From positions 1 to 12,686 of the forward strand of contig DKLU01000363.1 in the NCBI GenBank assembly GCA_002455915.1: 12,686 bases of DNA. Reading direction: 5' to 3'. Of this stretch, positions 7,852 through 12,686 are shown piece by piece (within the stretch, counting starts at the first letter, position 1; each line of letters starts with the position of its first letter). The DNA is from Chryseobacterium sp. UBA6632. GTDB taxonomy: Bacteria > Bacteroidota > Bacteroidia > Flavobacteriales > Weeksellaceae. A program made the translations under genes and the position numbers. The notes below the pieces were generated by a model, which was given only the letters and a program-made list of their open reading frames with translations, made no database searches and was not told the DNA's origin.

Positions 7852-7896
7852 GCCACGAAGTGGCGACTTATATCAGGATAGGATGCCAATCCTATC
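7852..7896. repeat. Two REP-like palindromes downstream of polA
   Basis: Two short perfect palindromes lie 13 bp apart. GCCAC-GAA-GTGGC occupies 7852-7864, and GATAGGAT-GCCA-ATCCTATC occupies 7877-7896. Neither is followed by a T-run, so they are not terminators. Their more GC-balanced make-up differs from the surrounding AT-rich DNA, and the first looks like an extragenic palindrome I associate with this genus. They may be a REP-type element. Copy number elsewhere is unknown. Confidence 0.5.
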
Positions 7897-7928
7897 AAAT
7901 CAGAAGAAATAATTTATTCACAATAATG

Positions 7929-7959
7929 AAAAAACTTCCACGAAAAGTGGAAGTTTTTT
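7929..7959. terminator. Bidirectional terminator between polA and the convergent secreted-protein gene
   Basis: A perfect 13-bp stem AAAAAACTTCCAC / GTGGAAGTTTTTT (7929-7941 with 7947-7959) encloses a GAAAA loop. The A-run on the left and the T-run on the right make it active in both directions. It serves polA (+) and the gene at 7959-8594 (-), whose stop codon it touches. Confidence 0.92.
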
Positions 7960-8594
7960 TATGTTTTTACATCAAAAACAATGAAATGAGGTAATTGATT
8001 ATTATCAATCGTATCTTCAACTATTTTTGGAAAAAGCTTTGTTACAAGTTCTAATTGGAGAGGTTTTTTAGAGTAAAGCTGAAAACTTGCAGGAAAAACA
8101 TCTTCTTCAAATAGATCGCCTTCCTCAACTCCCAATTCTTTTTTTGCATTATTTTTTGCGTCTTCTTTAGAAATATATTGGATGCTTGTCAAATTATAAT
8201 TTTTCTTAAGATAATGTTCCAGTTTCTCTTTATCTTGTTTTGTTATTTTATCTAAAAGAAAAATATTGTATTTATAACTTTCAGGTTCTTTCATTTGAAT
8301 TTTAACGAGATATTTAGAATCTTTTTTAAGGTCTAAATCACTTTTAATGAAACTTTTTAAATCCTCAAAACTGGTCTGTACAGAGGTTATTTGCTTTGCC
8401 GGATCCAACTGAATAGTTTCTCCTTTTGCAAAACCAAAGGTGGTAAATGTGACAATATCAGGGTCTTTTACCGTCTCTTTAGAATTCTCTTTAACTGTTT
8501 TTTGATAGATATCTTCTTTAATTTTATTCCAACCATCATTTTGTGCGATCAGTAAATTGGAAAATAAGAGTAAGAATAAAGCGAGTTTTTGCAT
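7959..8594 (-). CDS. Secreted protein with an FtsX-ectodomain-like segment
   Basis: The 211-residue protein has a clear signal peptide (1-18, hydrophobic core ending 'LLIAQ') and no later membrane span, so it is periplasmic or outer-membrane associated. Residues 108-185 resemble the extracellular domain of the cell-division protein FtsX: 'YNIFLLDKITKQDKEKLEHY' is followed by 'SIQYISKEDAKNNAKKELG' and then 'VFPASFQLY'. This matches the FtsX order 'VFL-d-(helix)-V-YvSKeeA--(helix)-NPLPaSf'. In FtsX that domain senses or activates peptidoglycan hydrolases, but here there is no permease part and no FtsE neighbour. The N-terminal 20-105 region is charged and unrecognised. The gene is single, convergent to polA across a shared terminator and divergent from the lipoprotein gene over 242 bp of AT-rich DNA. 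The domain call is by eye; the function is unknown. Confidence 0.75.
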   Translation of the reverse strand: MQKLALFLLLFSNLLIAQNDGWNKIKEDIYQKTVKENSKETVKDPDIVTFTTFGFAKGETIQLDPAKQITSVQTSFEDLKSFIKSDLDLKKDSKYLVKIQMKEPESYKYNIFLLDKITKQDKEKLEHYLKKNYNLTSIQYISKEDAKNNAKKELGVEEGDLFEEDVFPASFQLYSKKPLQLELVTKLFPKIVEDTIDNNQLPHFIVFDVKT

Positions 8595-8780
8595 TTTTTA
8601 TGTAAAAGTAATTCAATTCAAAAAAATAAAAATAATTTTCCAGATAAATTTTTCATTGAAAAATAAATAATTTATGCTTTTATAAAAGAAATATTTAGTT
8701 TTAATAAAAATTATTTTTGATTTAAAGCTTGTAGATTTAAATCGAGAGTAAGAGTTTGGTTTTCATTTTGTTGGTATTGT

Positions 8781-8810
8781 TTGGAGGTTAAAAAATTAAT
8801 CTTAAGTTTG
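8781..8810 (+). promoter_or_regulatory. Bacteroidota-type promoter for the lipoprotein gene
   Basis: TTG at 8781-8783 and TAAGTTTG at 8803-8810 are separated by 19 bp, an exact match to the -33 TTG / -7 TAnnTTTG promoter of Bacteroidota. The ATG of the lipoprotein follows at 8837, leaving an A-rich leader of about 20 nt without a Shine-Dalgarno sequence. Confidence 0.75.
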
Positions 8811-8836
8811 TAAAAAAAACACGTAAAATAAAACTG

Positions 8837-9286
8837 ATGAGAATAATTAAACTCGCACTGTTTCTGGTGCTTTCACTTTCAGCGATTTGTTCCTTAATTG
8901 TTGCATGCAATGGAACTGATACTGTGTATGTTTCTGAAACGACACCATCCCAAACTTTAGCATCAAAAAAATGGAAAACAACCATTGTAAAAGATGCTAA
9001 TGGCGCCGATGTTACATCATCTAATATGAGTTTTGTAGGTAATGCGGAATATAAGATGGATGGAACCTATATCATCACCAATTTTGATGGTTCGGTGAGA
9101 TCAATTGGGGATTGGTCGATAACTGCAGATGGTAAAAGAAGAATTTTAGTTGGAAAAAATACAAATGGTTCGGGTGAAATTATTTTTACGCGAATTGTAG
9201 ATATCGTTACATTAACGCCGTCACTTTTTATCTATTCCATTACGGTGAATGGACAAAAACTGACCGTAGAGCATATTCCTTTATAA
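8837..9286 (+). CDS. DUF4822-family lipoprotein
   Basis: The 149-residue protein begins with a lipoprotein signal peptide: basic start, hydrophobic core, then lipobox 'IVAC' with C24 as the lipidated residue. The mature part matches the DUF4822 pattern as I know it: 'LASKKWKTTIVKDANGADVT' (41-60), 'GNAEYKMDGTYIITNFDGS' (68-86), 'RSIGDWSITADGKRRILVGK' (88-107) and 'FTRIVDIVTL' (117-126). These are successive strands of a small beta sandwich or lipocalin-like barrel. The biochemical role of the family is not known to me. No acidic export signal follows the cysteine, so inner versus outer membrane is undecided. It is a single gene with its own clear promoter (8781-8810) and a bidirectional terminator (9313-9341). 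Confidence 0.8.
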   Translation: MRIIKLALFLVLSLSAICSLIVACNGTDTVYVSETTPSQTLASKKWKTTIVKDANGADVTSSNMSFVGNAEYKMDGTYIITNFDGSVRSIGDWSITADGKRRILVGKNTNGSGEIIFTRIVDIVTLTPSLFIYSITVNGQKLTVEHIPL

Positions 9287-9312
9287 TTGAAGGAAAATAT
9301 TGGTTTTACAAG

Positions 9313-9341
9313 AAAACTTCCGCTGAAAGGCGGAAGTTTTT
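9313..9341. terminator. Bidirectional terminator after the DUF4822 gene
   Basis: An 11-bp perfect stem AAAACTTCCGC / GCGGAAGTTTT (9313-9323 with 9330-9340) has a TGAAAG loop, with A-rich sequence on the left and T-rich on the right. It serves both the DUF4822 gene (+) and the phosphatase remnant (-), whose reading frame ends at 9348. Confidence 0.88.
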
Positions 9342-9347
9342 ACATTT

Positions 9348-10087
9348 TTATTCTTCGATCATTCGGATTATTGCAATATCATCGGTTGGTTTCAGATCAT
9401 AATGATTTTCAAGTTTTTTCACTTTCATATTCAGCATTTCATCAGAAGAATCGTTTGCTTTGTCAATCAATAAATCATACAAGGGATCAATCGAATTGTC
9501 ATAATCAGTTCTTTTTATTTTCGAAAAAGTCAATATTCCATCTGTTGAAATAGAAAGGTCTTTATATCATTGAAAAATACTTTTTGAGTCTGATTATTAT
9601 ACCAATCATCAAAATTTTCTTTTAAATGAAATCCTAAATAATCGGGTTTGTTATCTTGATTAAAATCAAATATTTCTCCGTCAATAGATACTATTCCGTC
9701 GCCAATCGTAAGTGCAATGCCTTGCTTTTTTTTCTTGTGATAAAGCACAATGATTAGCGTTGTTAGTAATTCTTTTTCATCCAGTAAAAGTTGATTTTTT
9801 ACCAAAACGAGTTCTTTAAAAAGACTTTTTAAAATTTCCTGAAGCTCAAGATCTGCGTTAAAATTTATTAGAGACTTTTCGTATAATTCTCTGTAGCTTA
9901 TTTCTGTTGCAATTTTTCTTAAAATTTTACAGACCAAAGTTGATGCAAAATGACTTTCCATAGCGGTCGTACAACCGTCCATAACCGCCATTATAATCCT
10001 GTCGTTTCCGACATTTTTTATTACTAAAGCATCTTCACATTGATTGGTATGATAATCACCAATTTGTATTGTAGAGTATATTTTCAT
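9348..10087 (-). pseudogene. PP2C-type serine/threonine phosphatase, broken by a one-base frameshift
   Basis: Two frames together give one PP2C-like protein of about 246 residues. The N-terminal frame (10087-9530, 185 residues) holds 'CEDALVI' (E18, D19), 'MAVMDGC' (D37, G38), 'LLTTLIIVLY' and 'LTIGDGIV'. It then leaves frame near 9545-9570 and ends after a nonsense tail 'TFLFQQMEY'. In the -1 frame the family sequence resumes as 'DLSISTDGILTFS', the metal-binding TDG motif, and continues to 9348 with 'PTDDIAIIRMIEE', which carries the last conserved Asp. The downstream frame has only a TTG at 9533 and lacks a plausible start. A missing base in the 'gatataaagacc' region would explain the break; no slippery heptamer is seen. 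It abuts the Imm22-like gene with no gap, so it is the second gene of that unit. A sequencing error cannot be excluded. Confidence 0.75.
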
Positions 10088-10486
10088 TTAAAATTCATAT
10101 TCAATCCCGCCAATATAGGTCAGCGAGAAGAAATCGTTTTCTACGGAAACAGGCTTAGGAACTTGTCCGCCGCTTACAAATACTAAAGAATTGATATCAA
10201 AATCAGGATTAATTTCATTCAATCTGTTAATCAAAATCGGCAGCCATTGCTCTGCAAAAGAATAGTTGGCAAATTTTTCATAAATACTCGTATTGCCATC
10301 TTCAAAACCATATTCTATTAAATCCTGATCAAACCAAATAGTATCCTGTGATTCTGCAAATTTTGAAACAAAAATATCATCAGAATCTTCTTCGAGATAA
10401 AACTTTTCATCTTCTTCTACAAAATCATAAAAATCTTCTTCACTGTTGAAATTTCCTACCCAAAAATCTAATATCCCTGTATTCAT
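10088..10486 (-). CDS. Imm22-family-like immunity protein
   Basis: The acidic 132-residue soluble protein opens with 'LDFWVGNFNSEEDFYDFVEE' (6-25), the 'WVGxFxSxExFxxY' start I associate with Imm22 (formerly DUF4284). It continues with 'SKFAESQDTIWFDQDLIEY' (41-59), corresponding to the family's 'FakDxgxxxYDxDfxE' segment. The C-terminal half has 'WLPILINRLNE' and ends in short strands ('NSLVFVSGG', 'LTYIGGIEYEF'). Imm22 proteins are predicted immunity factors of polymorphic toxins, acting in the cytoplasm. No toxin gene lies next to it. Its TAA stop is immediately followed by the ATG of the PP2C gene, suggesting coupled translation. A -7 box lies upstream (10513-10520). The ORF is secure; the family name is from memory of the pattern. 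Confidence 0.7.
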   Translation of the reverse strand: MNTGILDFWVGNFNSEEDFYDFVEEDEKFYLEEDSDDIFVSKFAESQDTIWFDQDLIEYGFEDGNTSIYEKFANYSFAEQWLPILINRLNEINPDFDINSLVFVSGGQVPKPVSVENDFFSLTYIGGIEYEF

Positions 10487-10512
10487 AATTGTTTTAATCT
10501 TGATTTAAAAAT

Positions 10513-10520
10513 CAAAGTTA
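10513..10520 (-). promoter_or_regulatory. -7 promoter box for the Imm22-PP2C unit (TAACTTTG)
   Basis: On the minus strand TAACTTTG matches TAnnTTTG exactly and lies 26 bp before the Imm22-like ATG. No TTG is seen at the usual distance further upstream, so the promoter is only half supported. Confidence 0.45.
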
Positions 10521-10573
10521 GAATAATATTTTCAGTATAGCATCCTCTTAATTCATTTAAAAGTTCAACTTAT

Positions 10574-11116
10574 TTATTGTTCTTCAAATTCTTTTTTTGA
10601 ATTTAATTTACTCAGATTTATTTCTTTTCTTATCCATAATCCAAAATTAATCAACGCCCAACAAGTAAGAAGCACCCCAGTTGCAAGATAAAGAGATGTT
10701 GAAATATGAATTGCACCTAAAGTTGTAGACGATAGTTCTGTATTTTTAGGGTAATTTGAAAATTCAAAATAATTAAAAGCTGACATTATCAATCCTAAAA
10801 ATGCGGAACTGGTAAATAATACACCAGATTTATAAATTAATAATTGATCTTTTTTTTCTGGAAATCGGTCTAAGAAAATATTAGATCTTCCTAATCCAAA
10901 CATTAAGTTTGCACATAAGACATTTGCTGCGGAAAATGCGTAACAATATGTACTTAAATTTTCTTGAGTTTTAATATCTTGATATATGAAGAATAATAGT
11001 ATACAAAAAAGACAACAGAAAAAAGGAATTATTAGCAAAGAAAATGTGTTAATCAAAAAATATTGAATACGGAATCTTAAGAAGAGTAATTTAATTTTTA
11101 TTTTAGATTTTATCAT
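10574..11116 (-). CDS. Four-span membrane protein of unknown function
   Basis: The 180-residue protein has an unusually basic N-terminus (seven Lys/Arg in the first 16 residues) and four hydrophobic segments at about 19-45, 57-77, 95-117 and 135-161. It ends in a polar, charged tail (162-180). By the positive-inside rule both termini are probably cytoplasmic. No family is recognised and no conserved catalytic motif is visible. It has high A/T and Ile/Phe/Leu content like its surroundings. It lies 61 bp after the YdeI-like gene and 87 bp before the Imm22-like gene on the same strand, and the latter has its own -7 box. It is therefore either a single gene or loosely tied to its neighbours. Because it sits beside an immunity-type gene it might take part in toxin protection, but nothing in the sequence requires this. 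Confidence 0.65.
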   Translation of the reverse strand: MIKSKIKIKLLFLRFRIQYFLINTFSLLIIPFFCCLFCILLFFIYQDIKTQENLSTYCYAFSAANVLCANLMFGLGRSNIFLDRFPEKKDQLLIYKSGVLFTSSAFLGLIMSAFNYFEFSNYPKNTELSSTTLGAIHISTSLYLATGVLLTCWALINFGLWIRKEINLSKLNSKKEFEEQ

Positions 11117-11177
11117 AAATGTATTTTTACTACAATTTACTTTATTCTTCTAACAAAATAAAATATGTTTAAAAAAC

Positions 11178-11750
11178 TTACGAAATTCTTTTCCCCAATT
11201 CACTCTCTTTAATTGTCTTTTCCAATCTCGACAATCTCGTTTTTTCCTGTTTGGCACTCGTAATCCAATGTAGCATTACTTTTTTATAAGACGGTGCCTG
11301 ACTGTTGAAAAATTCCCAGGCTTTTTCATTGGCTTTAAATTGCTTTTCGTAGTTAGGATAAAGCGTTGCCAACTCTTTTTCATGAGAATAAATGGCAGAT
11401 CTCTCCGGTTTTCTCAATTCAAAAGCTTTCAAACCTTCAGGTCTCATCAATCCGGATTTTGTGAGTTCTTCCATTTTTTTGATATTGACTGCACTCCAAA
11501 TGCTCGTTGATTTTCTTGGAGTGAAGCGTATGCTGTAACTTTCATGATCAATAGACTTTCTCACACCGTCAATCCAGCCAAAACATAAAGCCTGATCCAC
11601 AGATTGCGACCAATTCATAGAAGGTTTTCCGCTTCCAACTTTATAAAAACCAACCAGTAATTCCTTTTCAAGACGATGATTTTTCTCAAGCCATTTTCTG
11701 AATTTTTCCGGCGTTTCAAAAAAATTGGCAATCCGTTGATTATTGGGCAT
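11178..11750 (-). CDS. YdeI/OmpD-associated family protein
   Basis: The 190-residue protein matches the YdeI/OmdA family throughout. It has 'FRKWLEKNHRLEKELLVGFYK' in the N-terminal domain, the hallmark 'ALCFGWIDGVRKSIDHESY' (54-72), then 'RFTPRKSTSIWSAVNIKK' (75-92). The C-terminal helical part (about 130-190) includes 'EFFNSQAPSYKKVMLHWITS' and basic 'KQEKTRLSRLEKTI', typical of OmdA tails. Family members are described as bacteriocin-protection or OmpD-associated proteins and have no signal peptide, so they act in the cytoplasm. The mechanism is unsettled. The start ATG at 11750 overlaps the upstream HD gene by 11 bp, so the two are co-transcribed. No terminator is visible after its stop. 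The length and all motifs are normal for the family. Confidence 0.9.
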   Translation of the reverse strand: MPNNQRIANFFETPEKFRKWLEKNHRLEKELLVGFYKVGSGKPSMNWSQSVDQALCFGWIDGVRKSIDHESYSIRFTPRKSTSIWSAVNIKKMEELTKSGLMRPEGLKAFELRKPERSAIYSHEKELATLYPNYEKQFKANEKAWEFFNSQAPSYKKVMLHWITSAKQEKTRLSRLEKTIKESELGKRIS

Positions 11751-12276
11751 AATTTTCTATTTTTTCTTTCAATCTGTTTTCCAAATATTCGTTTCCACCA
11801 CGAAGTTCATTTAAAATAATAATAGCTTCTGCTTTATAATTTTTTATTTTTTCCTCAGACCAATGAAGAGGAGGAGGTTGAAGATTGGTAATTCGATCAG
11901 CCAATTTTACAGCCCATACTTCCGAAGGTTGCTGTTTGATTCTTTGCAGGCTGTCCATCATTTTTTCGTCTTTTTTAAGATCTGAATTTTTTGTTAAAGC
12001 CAAAACTCCTTCAGCAACCTGTTTTCCAAAATGATGCTGAAGTTCTTCCAATGTAGTATTGGTATCTTCCAAACAATCATGAAGTAAGGCAAGCTGTATC
12101 GCAAATTCCAGACTAAACTGAGGCGATTTCTCAAAAGCGAGCAAAATTTCCATTGCAACATTGCTTATATGAACAACATAAGGTAGGTTGGTTCCCGGAA
12201 TTGTTTGATTTTTATCGGTATGCTTTTGAGCTGCAAACTTGATGGTTTCCTGATAAATGGTTTGGATTGATGTCAT
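11740..12276 (-). CDS. HD-domain protein, (p)ppGpp hydrolase-like (small alarmone hydrolase/MESH1 type)
   Basis: The 178-residue single-domain protein has the metal-dependent HD-hydrolase layout of the RelA/SpoT hydrolase domain: 'PYVVHISNVA' (H36), 'ALLHDCLEDT' (H66, D67, and the E70-D71 pair typical of ppGpp hydrolases) and 'VKLADRITNL' (D127). There is no synthetase, TGS or ACT domain, which fits small alarmone hydrolases or MESH1-like enzymes of about 180 residues. These would cleave the 3' pyrophosphate of (p)ppGpp or act on a related nucleotide; the substrate is inferred. It is the first gene of a two-gene minus-strand unit and its end overlaps the YdeI-like gene by 11 bp. A possible promoter with TACCTTTA at 12281-12288 and TTG at 12306-12308 would give a leaderless message, but the match is imperfect. 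Confidence 0.85.
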   Translation of the reverse strand: MTSIQTIYQETIKFAAQKHTDKNQTIPGTNLPYVVHISNVAMEILLAFEKSPQFSLEFAIQLALLHDCLEDTNTTLEELQHHFGKQVAEGVLALTKNSDLKKDEKMMDSLQRIKQQPSEVWAVKLADRITNLQPPPLHWSEEKIKNYKAEAIIILNELRGGNEYLENRLKEKIENYAQ

Positions 12277-12387
12277 CTCTTAAAGGTAATAAATTTTGAG
12301 ATAATCAATAAAAAAAATGAAAATCTTGTAAAATCTAAATCATTGTTTTTTTTAATTAAAACTTAAAAAGTAAGTGTGCTTAATTTG

Positions 12388-12395
12388 TAAATTTG
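12388..12395 (+). promoter_or_regulatory. -7 promoter box for the right-edge gene (TAAATTTG)
   Basis: TAAATTTG is an exact TAnnTTTG match 24 bp before the ATG at 12420. No TTG stands at the expected -33 place, so this is a partial promoter match. The 143-bp region between the two divergent genes holds nothing else I can identify. Confidence 0.45.
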
Positions 12396-12419
12396 TGGAT
12401 TCTAAAAGAAAAATACCTA

Positions 12420-12686
12420 ATGAAGCAGATTTTGACCTTGATGTTATTCTTTATTTCCAATTTATTTTTTTCGCAGGAACTAGACAGTATAGAAGTTGAT
12501 ACTCTTATTGTGGAAGATTCTGTGGCTTTACCGAAAAAAAATAGCATTGGAAGACAGCTGGTAGTAGATGGAAAACAAATCGTGAATAATATTGCCCACA
12601 GTTATCTGAGCCCTCTTTCTTGGGAAAAGAAAAACTGGGTAGATTTGGGCGGTGTGGCTTTAGGAACCGTTATTTTTTATTCTGTG
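12420..12686 (+). CDS. Secreted or envelope protein, N-terminal part; possibly PAP2-family phosphatase (runs off window)
   Basis: The frame is open from ATG 12420 to the last base (89 codons, no stop), so the 3' end lies outside. It has a signal peptide (1-19, 'MLFFISNLFFSQ'), then an acidic low-complexity stretch ('DSIEVDTLIVEDS') and 'IGRQLVVDGKQIVNNIAHSY'. After 'PLSWEKKNWVDLGGVALGTV' a hydrophobic segment appears to begin at the window edge. The pattern of a secreted N-terminus, 'wekknw-d-ggva-GT' and then membrane spans is what I recall for Bacteroidota PAP2-superfamily phosphatases, which act on envelope lipid phosphates. The catalytic motifs would lie beyond the window, so this is a tentative name. 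The gene is divergent from the HD gene over 143 bp and has an upstream TAAATTTG box. Confidence 0.6.
   Translation, partial: MKQILTLMLFFISNLFFSQELDSIEVDTLIVEDSVALPKKNSIGRQLVVDGKQIVNNIAHSYLSPLSWEKKNWVDLGGVALGTVIFYSV

Noticed and set aside
9348..9533. 61-residue minus-strand ORF as an independent gene
   Set aside because: It starts only with TTG and carries the C-terminal PP2C sequence, so it is the second half of the frameshifted phosphatase.
9287..9553. 88-residue + strand ORF following the lipoprotein gene
   Set aside because: It spans the terminator and is antisense to the PP2C C-terminal coding sequence; no recognisable domain.
9540..9575. Programmed -1 frameshift in the PP2C gene
   Set aside because: No X-XXY-YYZ slippery heptamer or strong downstream stem is visible; a simple indel explains the break better.
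1..12686. CRISPR array, tRNA, rRNA, insertion sequence or transposase
   Set aside because: I saw no regularly spaced repeats, no cloverleaf or rRNA-like sequence and no transposase coding sequence on either strand.

Overview
The window looks like a Flavobacteriia (Bacteroidota) chromosome, most like Chryseobacterium or a close relative. The reasons are its AT-rich intergenic DNA, promoter boxes of the TAnnTTTG type in place of a sigma70 -10 element, almost no Shine-Dalgarno sequences, signal peptides ending in 'SQ' or 'AQ', and a characteristic PolA. The genus is inferred from sequence style and was not searched.

Left part (1-4118, + strand): a tightly packed five-gene run with gaps of 2, 10, 7 and 11 bp. 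It begins with the C-terminal part of a VgrG spike protein that enters from outside the window. Next comes a PAAR-tip protein carrying a glycine-rich cargo region, then two very small multi-span membrane proteins, then a 364-residue protein that looks like two tandem DcrB/PsbP-type (Eag-chaperone-like) modules. The order spike, tip-effector, membrane proteins, chaperone-like protein is what a type VI secretion effector/immunity island looks like. In Bacteroidota the likely apparatus is T6SS subtype iii, but no apparatus gene is visible here. Most interesting is the PAAR fold itself: its last strand appears only at the extreme C-terminus, so about 265 residues of candidate toxin seem to be inserted inside the tip domain. 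A separate Imm51-like immunity gene follows (4221-4571) and ends at a clear terminator.

Middle (4572-7958): an intergenic repeat-like region with two competing hairpins precedes polA. PolA is complete, with intact 5' nuclease, 3'-5' exonuclease and polymerase motifs. It is followed by two short palindromes and a strong bidirectional terminator. From 7959 the genes are single and mixed in orientation: a secreted orphan protein with an FtsX-ectodomain-like segment (-), and a DUF4822-type lipoprotein with a textbook Bacteroidota promoter (+).

Right part (9300-12686): on the minus strand an Imm22-like gene abuts a PP2C-type phosphatase gene that is broken by a one-base frameshift just before its 'TDG' motif. 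Upstream of these lie a four-span membrane protein of unknown role and a two-gene unit with an 11-bp overlap, encoding an HD-domain (p)ppGpp-hydrolase-like protein and a YdeI/OmpD-associated protein. On the + strand at the right edge a secreted protein begins, possibly a PAP2-family phosphatase, and it runs out of the window.

Overall this is ordinary housekeeping DNA (polA) flanked by contact-dependent competition genes: one probable effector island and two apparently solitary immunity-type genes.
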